Shown one piece after another: positions 1 through 12,058 of a DNA stretch of 64,000 bases (position 1 is its first letter; every line of letters begins with the position of its first letter). Under the pieces are notes generated by a model. The model was not told the origin of the DNA. It made no database searches and saw only the letters and a program-made list of their open reading frames with translations. The position numbers and the translations under genes are program-made. Origin of the DNA: Megascapheus bottae (lineage: Eukaryota; Chordata; Mammalia; Rodentia; Geomyidae). The stretch is taken from the NCBI GenBank assembly GCA_024803745.1, contig JANJXV010000010.1, positions 28,314,525 to 28,378,524 on the forward strand, given 5' to 3'.

Positions 1-130
1 CTTGGTACCACATATAGAAAAAAGCCAGAAATGGTGCTGAGGCTCAAATGGTAGAGCTCTAGTCTTGAGAAAGTCCAAGGACAGTGCTCAGGCCCTGAGT
101 CCAAGCCCAGGACTGGCAAAAAAAAAAAAA
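1..130 (+). mobile_element. IDL-Geo SINE, 5' part outside the window
   Basis: This is the right half of a dimeric SINE: the end of the ID-like head (a GGTACCACATA linker), the Geo monomer (GAGGCTCAA-GGTAGAGCTCTAG, then GCCCTGAGTCCAAGCCCAGGA) and a 13-A tail. The head lies before position 1. Length and order match the other copies in the window. Confidence 0.93.
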
Positions 131-2258
131 GTGTAGAAATTTTGCTGAAAATCAACAACTTCAATCTTTTAATCTGCATTTTGATAGGAATTTATTAAAA
201 TTCTTTTCTTGCAAAAAACAGACTCTCTTCAACTGTATACATGCATGTATATGGATGTAAGTATCATTTATAACCCTTAGTCATCATCTTTTCAATTAAA
301 TCCCCATAGGAGATCATTAGGTAAACTAGAAACTTCTCACCTTAGGTATCTACTCTACTGAGTATAAATTAAATATTACATGTGAGCCATAAGTATGTGT
401 CTTATATTGCTCCTAAAAATCATCTTCTGCCTTGTTAACATAGTGATTTAATCTATAATATGAAGCTTGTCTTATTCATTTCTCTTTAGCAGGACCACAA
501 TTCCTCTAGACCTCCTATGAAACACAAGGTTTCCTCTGCATTGTGGTCTCTTATGCTTGCCCATACTTATTTCCCCACACTCTGCAACTCAATGTATATA
601 TCACAGAAATATAGAATTGCTTATAGTTTCACCCAACAGGTTTATGCCCAGTTGTGATTGTTGATGATTCCTTGTGTTTTAACTGTTAAAAATTTTTCCA
701 TGCCACCTTTGGACTGTTTTGCTTAGCTCATTAGCTCATTAGCAGGGTTAAGGATTACATCAGACCCTTAGCCAGGCATTCCTGATTTAGGGAGTTGAGC
801 TAAGTGTTTGTAATTGAATATTGCATTGTCAATTTTGTCCTTTATCCAAATCATCTGTTTATCGATACTCCATGTTTTAGATGACAAATTATTTCATAAG
901 AGAGGTAGTATGTTCTGTCTCAGTACACCAATCATGGAGGGCTATGTTAGGCATTGTTACTTATTTTAAATAGGCAGTTTTGCCTGAAATGAAAACCTCA
1001 GCACTGTCTCAGACAAAACTGGGGTTTCATGAGAAATGTTGCATCGCTTCATTTGTTTGTTTAGCTTGTTTTGTATTAGCACAAATAGACGTGTTGTAAA
1101 GTGATGTTTTAACGTTGGCCTTTAATACATTGTTTTCTTTGCTTCTGATGATAATCCATTTCTTCTATATGTTTGTTATACATTAATTTAAGGAACATTC
1201 CATCTCACTATGATACTATCACATATGAGTAGAACATACATTAATCGTATCATTCATCACTTGCTCTCTGATTCACCACGACTTCCCAGTCTTCACCCGC
1301 TATCTTCCCAAATATCCATATCTTTTGTACCATGTGGATTTCTCATGAGGAGAAAATGTGTATTTGTCTTTCTAAGCACTAACTTATTGTGGCCTATTAC
1401 ATATTTATTTACATGAAGAAGATGATCTCATGGTGTATTCTTGTAACACAGTACAACTCAACCAGATAACAGAAGCACACCCATGCTCATGATTGAGGAA
1501 GCATCATACATATATGCCAGGGAAGTTCTCAGTCTACCATCCTCCAAATCTCAATCTCCCAAGTATGTCACTATTCTTTACACAGTCATAGCATATTCTT
1601 ATATGTTTCACAAAATGCAGAACTTGAGGACAGCTTTCTTATGCATTCCCTAAGGCTACTGGAAGTCTGCATTTGAAAAACTTCATAACAAAAAAGTAAT
1701 AAACTCTATGTGATTCCATCATTACTAGAAATTAAGAAACTGTTATGTCATTGAGTCCTGTAGAAATTTTTGAGAATATAACAATAGTTCTTTCTCAAAA
1801 TTGTTAACTTTAGATATAAAATTATGAATTGATGTCAAGAAATGTGCTTTTAAGCTGACTTGTGAAATGTTAAAAATAGCCAGAAGCAGCCAACTGCACT
1901 CTAATTCATCGCTAAGAAGTGACAATATGTCAAAAGTAAACTTAGGCAAAGATTGACAGGATAAGAGAAAAACATATCTCTGATTAATAGCCTAAATACT
2001 TTTCATGTCTGTGCATATCTCAATTTTCAGACTTGAATTCATTATGGACAGAGTTGTCACTTAACCTGAACTAAAGCACAAAAGCACTGGCTTTGGCAGT
2101 GGCATTACTCACTGCACATGTATCCCACACTACAAAGACACACATGAGCAAATTTGAAGCTCATGGCCCTTTCTCCAGCACTGCAAAATAATACATTACT
2201 TAACATTCCATGTGTGTTTTTAGAATACATTAAAACAAACAGGCACATGTATTTTCAT
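131..2258. other. Unique AT-rich intronic sequence
   Basis: I see no repeat, exon or RNA gene in this stretch. The small open frames (68 codons at most) lack splice signals and recognisable peptides. It is read as intron 1 of Pcdh15 because the initiating exon lies downstream on the same strand. Confidence 0.5.
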
Positions 2259-2283
2259 TGTGTGTGTGTGTGTGTGTGTGTGT
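2259..2283. repeat. (TG)n microsatellite
   Basis: About 12 uninterrupted TG units. Confidence 0.97.
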
Positions 2284-2861
2284 AAGAAATCAAAGCTTAA
2301 AGAATGAATGCGTTCAGATATAATTTGAAGGAGGTATTTAGTGTGCAGTTGCATTGCTTATACTGATCATTGCTTTTGTGTTGTTGTAAACTGTAATAGC
2401 CTATGTTAGATCAGAAGGCAAAATGAGAAGCTTCTAGATTTTCATTACCATAGTTAATTTTCTTGCTTCTTCACCCAACACCAACAACAGATTTCAGTGT
2501 TGTTGCTGCTGCTTTCAATATAAAAGAGGATGTTTTCCAGGAATTTTCTTGATCTGAAATGTAATATGTAACATATAAGATGAATATTGTCTATTTGAGC
2601 ATTAATGAGGTTCTTTATGATAATTTACTTTTTTATTTTGAATTATATTAATTTAGTTAGCTATATAACATATTTCTTCCTATTTTTTTCATCTTAAAAC
2701 AAAACCACATGTTCATATAAGTTTTAGCTCATAGTAGGTTAATTTGCTTAAATAAAGGCTCATTTAAATTTTCTTTTTTTCTGCATTATCATCTTTATTT
2801 TAACTATGGATAAGAGATGTATTCAATATGTTGACTTTGCATTTACTTAGGGTTTAAAATT

Positions 2862-3020
2862 TTTTATTGTCAGGGTAATGTATTAAGCGGTTACAGTTAC
2901 ATTCATCCGGTAATAGTTGCATTATTTCTCACCCCATCTCATGTTTTTGGCCCTATTACCCTCTCCCAACCTCTTCCCAATCATTTTGTTTCCCCCCCCT
3001 CTACAAACTTTCTATATATC
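2862..3020 (-). mobile_element. Old L1 3'UTR fragment (class A lineage)
   Basis: Read on the plus strand this is the antisense L1 end seen better at 50088 and 61777: a T-rich start, GGTTACAGTTACATTC, a TAATAGTTGCATTATTTCTCAC-like block, then a C-rich stretch with CCCTCTCCCAACC and ATCATTTTGTTTCCCCCC. Only the terminal 160 bp remain, so the insert is strongly 5'-truncated or eroded. Confidence 0.8.
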
Positions 3021-3754
3021 AAGAATTCTCTGACAGAGCATGCTAGCAGATATCTGTAATAGGACTTACATTTTATTGAGAATTTTTATCATATACTAAA
3101 ATGTGTATATAATTTCATTTCTTTTTTCTATTACAACTAAGTCAACATTTTTGGTAGATGATAACTGAGAATGAGAAATATTGCTTTATAATTGGAAATT
3201 CTGGATTCAAACCCAGCCCTCCCTGGATTTAAATTCATATGAATAAAAATTCCTTTTGGAGAAAATAGACTTGCCTTGAATCTGTTTTTGCTTTTTTCTT
3301 AATCAATGTCAGATAACAACAGATATCTATAAAAATGTAGATTTCCCTTAAAACTGAGTTACTGGAAAAGTCTTCACTTTCAGAATTGGTGTTTTTCTTC
3401 AGAAATCAAGTTGGAGAATCAGCAAGCAAACTCACACAGTTCTTCAGTTTCCATGACTTAATCCTCTGGGATGAGAGGAAAAAAAAAACAATTTCTAATC
3501 AAAAGGCTAAGAAAATCAGATCTCATAAAATGTTTAGACCATGAATCTTTGTTTTGAGAAAAGACCTATTATGATGATAGAACAAATTAATGTGTGATGA
3601 GAATATGGCAGAATTTGAATACACGCATTTATATCAGTCTCCTACTGAAAGTTGTTTTTGTTATACAGTTTTAGAGTTTAAAAAGATGAAACATAAAGTA
3701 AACCAGATATGAAGCTGAGAGTTGTTCCCAGCATAAAAAATAAATGGCAGGGAG
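3021..3754. other. Unique intronic sequence
   Basis: No recognisable gene or repeat, apart from a run of about 10 A at 3480-3488. Confidence 0.45.
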
Positions 3755-3985
3755 TTAGATGCAGTGGCTCACACTTATAATCCTACTCAGAAGGTGGTTC
3801 AAAGCCAGCCTGTGTCCTAAAGTCCGTGAGACTCTGATCCCCAGTTAACCACTAGAAAACTGGAAGTGGGACTTTGGCTCAAGGAGTATGGCAGTAGCCT
3901 TGAGCTAAACAGCCCTCGGACAAAACCCAGGCCCAGAATTCAAGTCCCACGAACTACGAAGAAAACAAAAAAGAAGAAACGACAG
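3755..3985 (+). mobile_element. 7SL/B1-like head + Geo tail SINE
   Basis: The left part reads CAGTGGCTCACACTTATAATCCTACTCAGAAGG, the typical 7SL-derived (B1/Alu-like) start. It continues through TTCAAAGCCAGCC and AGACTCTGATC. The right part, from CTGGAAGTGGGACTTTGGCTCAAGG to CCCAGAATTCAAGTCCCA, matches the Geo monomer of IDL-Geo. An A-rich tail closes the element. Confidence 0.85.
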
Positions 3986-4694
3986 GAAAGGAGGAATGTC
4001 AAGATGGAAATGGATGTCATCCATCTAAGGATTTATAATGTGCTAATGTTTATGCTAAGTGTGTAGCTTCTTTATTTCATCCCTGCTACACCATTTTCAT
4101 TTTCTTGTTGTTTTGCTGAGATTGATGTTCCTTTCAGCTTGATGAGCTTTCTATTTGGGGTTTTCAGTCAGAGATGTTTACAGTATTTGGATTTTGGTTT
4201 AAGAGACATGCAGGCAAATTCCTGAGTCTAGAAATTATAGAACATCTATTGCTAGATCTTATGTAACTGCAAGTTACATTTTGCTTTAATTCAGAATATT
4301 TTCTCTGCACAAACTATTTCAGAGCAGGCTAAATCAGAACAAACAAGAATACCTAACCCAATTAGAGTTCATCTACAAAGTATCTGACTTGAGAGGAAAT
4401 CAAATCTTAAGTGAGTGAGAAATTATCTTTTAAGTAAAATTAACATCCAGAAGAAACGAACAGATACATGTTTAAGTTATCAAAGATTGTGGGAGTTTTC
4501 TCTACTGTGGACATGCATATGTGTGCATAACTGAAAATATACTCTATCTGCACAGCCTTAATAAGATAGTCTATAGAGGATATGAAGTCATAACTAGATA
4601 TCATATGTCTTTACAAAATAATAGAATTGAAGAAAGCATTCCATAGTTTCCATACAGTGTATTTAGAATGCTACAGAATAAAGGATTACTAAGA

Positions 4695-4910
4695 CCTGGG
4701 GCACTAGTATTTTATACTTTTAATAGAACCTTCTCAGGAGGCTAAGATCTGATGGTGGCAGTTAGACACAAGCCTAAACAGAATTTTATTTTATTTTACT
4801 AGACACCATCTCCAAAATAGCCAGTGAAAACCAGACCTGGAGGCATGATGTAAGTGCCCCAGTGCTAGCCTATCAAGTGTGAGAACCTGAGTTTAAACAT
4901 TAGTAATGCC
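4695..4910 (+). mobile_element. Degenerate 7SL-like SINE with short tRNA-like tail
   Basis: CTCAGGAGGCTAAGATCTGA is the 7SL-like signature. Later come CATCTCCAAAATAGCCAG and a tRNA-like end, GGAGGCATGATGTAAGTGCCCC followed by CCTGAGTTTAAAC. The tail lacks the extra block between the two promoter-like motifs seen in Geo copies, so it looks like the older type. Divergence is high. Confidence 0.6.
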
Positions 4911-5904
4911 AAATTTAAAGTATACTATGCTTTCAAACTATATACAATTATTTCTATCTCAGCAGTGAGTGATATGGGAGCAAATAAAAATAATCACAGA
5001 CATTATTTAAACAAGCAGTTCTGATATATAATCAGATATCTTGAATTTTATATGAACATAAAATATATTGGCCTTTTTTAAAAATAAAATGACAGTTGCC
5101 ATTTTGGATTTGATATGTGCAGAGACAGGCGATTTCTATTTCTCAATCTTGCTGCTTTTCCACACAAAAGACTACATAAAGCCACATTTCTGAGCAACTT
5201 AAACCCCCTAAGCAGAAAGTCTACAGGAGGCATGGGATTTTTCTCTGCTAAGCTGTCAAGCTGTTCCTCTAAGTATCATGTAAGAATCGCAGGCATAGGA
5301 AAAGAAATTTCTTAGTCAGAAATCCAATTTCCTTCAAGAATGATGTTCATGCTTACAATGTCTAGCAGACACAAAGTTTCAATGATAGTGTAGTAGAAAA
5401 CTTTAATAATGCTATTCTTCCTCATCCCAAAGATTTTTTTCCTATGGCAGCAGTCTAAGGAGTACTTCCCAGCTCCTGAAGCAAAAGCTCAAGACTTTCA
5501 CAATACATTTCTGCACGATATCTTTCCTAAACTCATAATTTGTCATTCATGAGGTTTATATTGAAAAAAAGATAATAGGATCTCAATGAGTTTCTGGTTG
5601 AGATATTTCAAAGTTGATGGGCTGACTTAGAAGGATTCCATGTTCTGAAAGCTTCTGTCTATGAATGATGCCTGCCCCCCTCTGATCAGTAATGCAGCAA
5701 GGAGACTGAAGGCTATTATCACTCATTAATAACCTTTTTGGATGAAAGAATTATGTGTGGGCTGCTTTTAAATGCAAAGAAAACAAACACAAATAGGGAA
5801 TATAGAGTTTAGAGACCATGCTATAGATCTGTATGCTTCAGTAAGTGATGTTTCAAAAAGGATATGAATGTCATGTATAACATCCAATACTATAATATTT
5901 ATCT
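4911..5904. other. Unique intronic sequence
   Basis: Nothing recognisable. The 66-codon frame at 5115-5315 has no splice context or familiar peptide. Confidence 0.45.
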
Positions 5905-6115
5905 ATGCTGGGTTTGAATTCTGGGATTCCCATTTGCTCAGATCACTTCCTTGTCGGGCTTCTACTGTTTGAGCCACACTCTGGTGTTTGCTGGTTATTT
6001 TTGAAATGGAGTCTCTGAGAATTTTATGGCCAGGTTTGCCTAGAATTTCAATCCCTCAGATTTTAGCCATCTGAATAGCTAGCATTATAGATTTCAGCAC
6101 CTGATGCCCAGATAG
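5905..6115 (-). mobile_element. 7SL/B1-like + Geo SINE, degenerate
   Basis: In plus orientation it begins GGGTTTGAATTCTGGGATTCC, passes TTTGAGCCACACTCTGG and GGAGTCTCTGAGAATTTTATGG, and ends CAGATTTTAGCCATCTGAATAGCTAGCATTATAGAT. That is the antisense order Geo tail then 7SL head. Confidence 0.75.
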
Positions 6116-6394
6116 ATTTTTCTCTTCAAAATTATCTTCATTTTCTAACTATTCTTTTGTAGGAAGTCTGATAAAGTTATGAAGGAAAGAATCCAAAGAC
6201 AAATATACATTGGTTTTGATCTTGATTTTTTTCCTATCGCATATGATATTCAAGTCAATAAATTTGGCCTCTTGTTCCAGTCGGTAGCCCTAACTACTAT
6301 GGGGACCAAGGTAGGGAGGATTGCAGTTAAATGCCATATCTCGGTAGACATAAAAAACCCTTTCTCAAGCAAAAATTTGCCTTAGTATTGTGTT

Positions 6395-6700
6395 CACATC
6401 CTACATAGGTGCTATGTGGGAGGCTGAGAATTGACCATGGTTCTAAGTCAATCTAAGTAGAAAAATTTGTCAAACGCTTTCTCCAAGTTAATGAGCTGAA
6501 CACGAGGCCATGTGCCTATCACTCTCGCTGTGACAGGAAGCATAAAGGGATTGTGGTGTTAGCCCAGGCAGGAAATAAGACTCTATTTCAAAATAACCAG
6601 TATATTTAAAAATGTATACATAGCTCAATAGTAGAATGTTTCACTTCATGAATAAGTCTCAGAGTTCAAACTCTTGTGTCACATTTTAAAAAGGGATAAG
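6395..6700 (+). mobile_element. Old 7SL-like + short tRNA-like tail SINE
   Basis: The 7SL part includes GTGGGAGGCTGAGAATTGACCATGG and AGCCCAGGCAGGAAATAAGACTC. The tail reads CATAGCTCAATAGTAGAATG followed about 38 nt later by GAGTTCAAACTC, motifs like a tRNA A box and B box. This spacing is shorter than in the Geo module, so the copy looks like the pre-Geo form. Confidence 0.65.
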
Positions 6701-6874
6701 TTGCTCCTTTGGACACCAACAATTTTTGTCAACACTTACCTATTTAAGCTTTAAAAATAGTTCTGGTAGTGTTATGTTACCATATACAAAAGGAAGAGCT
6801 TCCTCCATGTATTCAACAATTAGTACATATGTTACTATTGAATTCCTGTTATCTTTATTTAGCTCAAATGCTTT

Positions 6875-7030
6875 TTGCTTTGGTTTTGGTGGTACTGGGA
6901 TTTGAATTCAAGGCCTTATGAAGCTGAGACAGACTTCTAGCCCTGATTTCATTGAGACATCTTTGCTTGAGTCATGGTCTATTTAAGGCTTCACTTTAGG
7001 GCAACAATAACAGGTACATGCTACCAGTTC
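6875..7030 (-). mobile_element. Old 7SL/tRNA composite SINE, degenerate
   Basis: GGTGGTACTGGGATTTGAATTCAAGGCC is the antisense of the tRNA-like tail end. TTGAGTCATGG and AACAGGTACATGC fit the antisense remainder. Strongly diverged. Confidence 0.5.
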
Positions 7031-7061
7031 ACAATAGAGAATTAGTTTCTCAAACTTCTCT

Positions 7062-7288
7062 ATTTTTTGATGGCCCTGGGTCTTCAACTCAGGGGCTGGG
7101 TGCCATCTTTGAGCTTCATCTTGCTCAAGGTTAGTGTTACCACTTGAGCCACAGCACCACTTCCTGCTTTTTGTGAGCAGTTTACTGGAAATAGGAGTCT
7201 CATGGACTCTGCCCCAGCACTCATGGAACTACAATCCTCACATCTCAGCCTTCTGAGAAGCTGGAATTACAGACATGACCTACACTGG
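7062..7288 (-). mobile_element. 7SL/B1-like + Geo SINE
   Basis: Plus-strand order: poly-T, GGCCCTGGGTCTTCAACTCAGG, TTGCTCAAGGTTAGTG, CACTTGAGCCACAGCACCAC, GGAGTCTCATGGACTCTG, then CTCAGCCTTCTGAGAAGCTGGAATTACAGACATGA. This is antisense Geo followed by an antisense 7SL head. Confidence 0.9.
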
Positions 7289-7290
7289 TC

Positions 7291-7455
7291 TTTTTTTTTT
7301 TTTCAGCGTTGAGAATTAAACTCTGGGTCCTACACTTGACAGGCAAGTGTTCTTCCACGAAGCTAAATCCCCAAGTCAAACTTTTCTACCTAAGCTGACT
7401 TTGAACTGCAATCATACCTAACTCAGCCATTCAAGTAGCTAGTATTAGAGGGGTT
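7291..7455 (-). mobile_element. ID-like/7SL composite SINE, degenerate
   Basis: After a T run comes GAGAATTAAACTCTGGGTCC, then GACAGGCAAGTGTTCTTCCACGAAGCTAAATCCCC, the antisense of an ID-type tRNA-Ala promoter region. It continues to TTTGAACTGCAATCATACC and AAGTAGCTAGTATTAGAGG (antisense 7SL-like). It abuts the preceding SINE in the same orientation. Confidence 0.65.
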
Positions 7456-7530
7456 AATGTACAATGAAGGGCTTATACTTGTTGAGTTGCCATTTTAAAT
7501 GCACACAAAAGTTATCTTGCTAGCTAGAAA

Positions 7531-7596
7531 ACTATCATCTATCTATACCTATCTTCTATCTCTCATCTATTTTTCTGTCCATCTGTCTATCTATCT
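7531..7596. repeat. Imperfect (TATC)n
   Basis: ATC/TATC units interrupted by TC and CTG steps. Confidence 0.8.
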
Positions 7597-8221
7597 AAAT
7601 CACTAAAAATGGAAATATTTCTTTACGGACTTTGGTAGATTTAATTTTGTAGTCATGGTAAAATTATGAAATATATTGGTAAAAGAAGAAACTTTTGAAC
7701 ATGTTATTGAGAAAATAGGAACCAAACTTTCTATATTTAAAAATGTTGAGTACTGATATTTTCAGAGCAGTCTAAATTCCCTTTTCCAAGTCATCTAATT
7801 TCTAACGATTGGTAAATTTCATTGTCACTTTATAAATGCTTTCAATATCATTAATAACTGAACCACTCCAAATATTATCATGCCTAATGGCCAAGTAAAA
7901 TTGCAAGCTTTCATTCTTTATTCCATGTAGAGCAAATTTGCTGCTGTTATGTCAAATTTTTCTCATGAATTTTGCTTATTGAAAAAGCAATTGCCTTTCA
8001 AGTTTGATTTAGAGATGTTGCTTTTGGAGTTTAGCTTCTGTGCATTTCTTAGGTTGTGAAAGAAATTTCAATGTGGGTAAACTTATTTTCTCATTATTAG
8101 TAACTAGAAATCATGATTTTTACATTCCCTAATTTTTGTCTGTTATGAAAGAAAAAAATGCAAATGTAGATTTATAGACTTATGCTAGTTATTACAAATG
8201 TGGGAAGCTATGTAGCCCATA
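7597..8221. other. Unique AT-rich sequence
   Basis: No recognisable feature. Confidence 0.4.
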
Positions 8222-8510
8222 ATATTTTGGGTCTAACTTACTCCATTTAATATAATTTTTCCAAGTCTTTCCATTTGTTTACCAATGTGGCAATGTCATT
8301 CTTTCTGATGGAAACAAAGAATTCCATTCCACATACATTTTCTTGATCCATTTTTCCACTAAGATGTATCTGGTCTGTTTCCAAATTGTAACAATGGTAA
8401 ATAATTTTGCAATGAATATGGTTGTGTGATGGCTTTAGTGCAGGCTAATTTGTGGTCATTGAGTAAATGACCAGCAGTAAGATTGCTGGGTCATAGGGAA
8501 ATGAATCCAA
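8222..8510 (-). mobile_element. Old L1 ORF2 C-terminal fragment
   Basis: The plus strand carries the antisense landmarks seen in younger copies: TCCAAGTCTTTCCATTTG, CAATGTCATTCTTTCTGATGG, AATTCCATTCCACAT, CAATGGTAAATAATTTTGCAATGAATATGG and AGATTGCTGGGTCATAGGG. The sense strand therefore encodes the end of ORF2. It is broken by indels and lacks its own 3'UTR. Confidence 0.85.
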
Positions 8511-8799
8511 TGGATAGTAAAAAACAAATACTCAGACATTATTAACCATTGGCACAGTGAAAACATATGGGAATATTCTTAGGAGAAAATCACAGTAACT
8601 CAACACTTATGAGCATATGACCATAGAAATTGATGTTTATTTAAATGAACTCCAAGAATCAGGAAAAAGAGGGGTTTTTTTAATTGTAATATACAGTTAT
8701 TTCTCTTTTCATTTTTTTCCCTTGGGTATATTCACTTCAGTTACTGTTTTCAATTTTTTTACCTATTGTCTTATATCTAAATTTATCTGATTTGGGGAG

Positions 8800-9190
8800 G
8801 GGAAGGTAGAGTCAAGTTATGTACATATAGCCATATAGGATGAGGCTAAGCGAAATGAACTATAGGATATAGAAACAAGAGGTTTATCTTTGTGCTTATT
8901 CTTAATGTACTTTGTGAAGATATTTCTTTTCTTTTTTTCCCCCTTATGGCTTATCTCATATCATTACTATATTTGACTTTGGTACCTGATGTATGTGTGT
9001 TAATCGGTTTACTTAAAATAGGGAAGTAAAGGGAAAAACAAGATAATTGGGAATGGATGATTGGTGAGGGAAAGTGGGAGAAAAATATGGGAAGGGGTAT
9101 CAACCTTCAAGAAGTAATGTACCCACTACCTGATTAATGTAACTGTAACCCTCTATAATATCATCCTGACAATAAAATGCAACTAAAAAT
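8800..9190 (+). mobile_element. L1 3'UTR, old class A form
   Basis: Sense L1 end: ATATAGAAACAAGAGG, TTATCTCATATCATTACTATATTTGAC, a G-rich stretch (GGGAATGGATGATTGG to GGGAAGGGGTATCAACC), then GTAATGTACCCACTACCTG and TGTAACTGTAACCC, ending in an AATAAAATGCAA tail. The start is approximate. Confidence 0.75.
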
Positions 9191-9395
9191 GGTAGGACAA
9201 AGGGTAAACCAATACAACAGTGATACTCAATGGACACTATGTTGGAAATAAAATTATAACCTGAAAGGCAAAGGGGTCGGGAGAGAGAGGAGTGGTAGAA
9301 AATAAAAGAGTGTTCTAAAAGAAACATACTCATTATCTGACTTATGTCATGCTATACCTTCTAAAATCACCTTACTAATAAAATTTTAAATTACA
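9191..9395 (+). mobile_element. Second L1 3' end in tandem
   Basis: A further purine-rich stretch (GGGGTCGGGAGAGAGAGG) is followed by ACATACTCATTATCTGAC, TTATGTCATGCTATACC and CTTACTAATAAAATTTT. That is the same block order as the L1 end just upstream but more diverged, so two L1 3' ends lie head-to-tail. Confidence 0.6.
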
Positions 9396-11841
9396 AAAGA
9401 CAACAAGTGGGCCTGTTTAAATCCAGTCTGATATTTCCCATTAGATCTGTCTATATTTTGCAAGCGTATACTTTTCAGACAATATTATATTTACTTGAAC
9501 ATCTAGATTATGATTCTGACATTTAATGCTTCTGTTCTAATTCTACCATGTAACAATGATTACAGGTTATGAATTTTCTCAAATGATATTTATTTATCCC
9601 AAGGCAGACTGAACTGACTTTGGTCAATTACTATGGATTAGTCATTATAGTCCTATGAGTATGAATGGCTCAATCCTAAAATGTGAAATGGAACGTTAAA
9701 GGAGTAAATGGCTTCCTTGGCCTACCTAATGAGATTACTAGAGCTTGAAGTCCATTTTATGTATTCAAGTTCCCATTACTCTGCTCTTTCTATAGGTATC
9801 CTCATTTTTAAGTTAATGTCCTCACTAGACAGAGAATTCTTTTTTTTTTAGCTTAATTGTAAACACTTCATGACATAATTTAGATCAATTATTTGAGTAC
9901 TATTTAGGGGTTCTGCTCCCTCCTAAGACTCAAGAGAATTGTATTCTGTTGTCTTCCAGCATTTGAAGGTATCAGACAAAACTTAAGTCAAGCAGTAGTA
10001 TTCCTATCCTTCTATCCTTGTCTCAATCATCAGACTAAATCCTTAATTTTTTCTGCGTCTTTCTTATGTTTCTGTGTCTAATAATGACACATACTGGATT
10101 TATTACCCGTTGTGAGCAAAGTTAATTAATCTGGGACAATGATAACTCAATATCTCTTACTTGATTACAACTGTATATTATTTTCCTAAATAAAGTGAAG
10201 TTCTTAGATTTTAAGGGACTTAGACATATCCTTTCAAAGTTACCATTCAAAGTCACTCATTACAATCGAGATTTAAGAGATTTAAATATCTTTATATTCA
10301 ACTCAATATAATCAATAAAAATTTTCATTATCCTGATGGAAAAATCAATTAAATTATAGTAGCAAATAAATGTTAAAATAGTGTTATGCTCATTTTAGAT
10401 GTGTATGCCTTGTATGTCTTCTTTATTGCTTCTTTAACCTTATTTATACTTGTGTTCATTAGAATATCACCTCTCATAACAAGACTCATATTATATTTTA
10501 TAAAAATACCTATTCTATTCCGAATATAAATAGTGATATTATTAGCTGAAGAAATGTGTATTTTCTATTTTTATATGTAGTAATGAGAATTTTCTTTTTG
10601 GTGCCAGAAGATAATCTATTGTCTGGTAGATTATATTCCAATTTTAATCAATATATTAAGTCTTTGAAAATTTAAACACTGTGCAAGATTAAATTATCTG
10701 TATTCAGGGTTGTAGTTCAGTTCAATAATTTTAATCCTAAACTTGTAATAACTACCTCTGTCATTTCTGGAGGCAATATATACACCGGTATCATGCAAAG
10801 ACAAATGGCATGGGTTTAAATATTCTGTTTCTAGTATATTTTCCCTAATGTATCAAGTTGGGAATGCCTTCTACCATATCTCTTTATGCCTTGTTCTTAA
10901 ATAAATGCAAACACCATTTTACTTAAATCACCCATCAATGTATCCAAGCTAAAATTTATCTAAATTAAGTTACTCAATAATTTTTGTATCTGAAATTTGG
11001 CAATGAAATAAATTTTGAAGTCTCTAAAGAACTTTGATCATGGTAACTAAATGAAATTTCTGGAAAAATAATCAGTTTCAGAATTTATATTAGCTTATGC
11101 TAATGGAAGGGAACCATGGTTCTAGGTGAATAGCTTATGACAGGTTTCTAAGATCTTAGTTTAAGTTTGAGTACAGAGTCCCAACAGCTGTGTACGACAG
11201 ACAGAAAGTAAACCTTATTTTTTGATACAACTTAAGAAAAGAATGCTGCAGTTTTCAGTAATTATGACACTTGGAAATGTTTGCTTAACCACTAATTTAT
11301 GAGATTTCAAATGTAAAATTTTAAAGAAATTTATTTTAAATAATTTATAGTGCAGATTATATTTAAAGCTAAAAAGAATAGTACTTTACCTATAATACCT
11401 ATACCCCAATTTTGAGGTGATTGGAGAGGGAAAATATCCACACTTGAAGCTACCTGTTTATCTGTTAATAATATTATATTTGCCTAATAAAGTATTGCTT
11501 TTAAACAGAGTATGTACAAAAACTTTTCTTTTCCCCCAAACAAACTAAATGCCTTTCTTATTTCTTATTCTTAACCTTCTTATTTGTGCAACTTTTGGAA
11601 AATAAAATGCTTTCCTTTTCTGAACACAAGGAATAAACCATGGATGCCAATGGGAACTTTTTTCCTGGTTACTAATCTATGGACTTCTCTATTGTCATGT
11701 AGGTCCACCCATTCTCTGTGTTCACCCCACCCTTTCTGAAATGCCTGGTTCATGGGTTAACCCCCTTAGTAATAGCTCTGTCTTTATGACATGGAACACA
11801 TGCACACAGGTGCTCAAGAACCGAACTGGTCATCACCTCTT
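9396..11841. other. Unique AT-rich intronic sequence
   Basis: 2.4 kb with no recognisable gene or repeat. Confidence 0.45.
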
Positions 11842-12058
11842 CCTGAACCAGATTTTTTTTTTTTTGCCAGTCCTGGGCTTGGGCTCAGAGCCTGAGCACT
11901 GTCCCTGGATTTTCTCAAGGCTAGGGATCTACCACTTGAGCCACAGCACCATTCCCTGCTTTTTGCTATGTATGTAGTACCGAGGAATCGAACCAGGGTC
12001 TTCGTGCATGCTAAGCAAGCACTCTATCACTAGGCCAAACTCCCGGTCCTGAAGCAGA
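11842..12058 (-). mobile_element. IDL-Geo SINE with target-site duplication
   Basis: The element runs 11853-12047: poly-T, TGCCAGTCCTGGGCTTGGGC, CTCAAGGCTAGGG, ACTTGAGCCACAGCACC, then GTACCGAGGAATCGAACCAGG and TAAGCAAGCACTCTATCACTAGG (antisense ID head). It is flanked by an imperfect 11-bp repeat, CCTGAACCAGA at 11842-11852 and CCTGAAGCAGA at 12048-12058. The 78-codon frame here is spurious. Confidence 0.95.
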
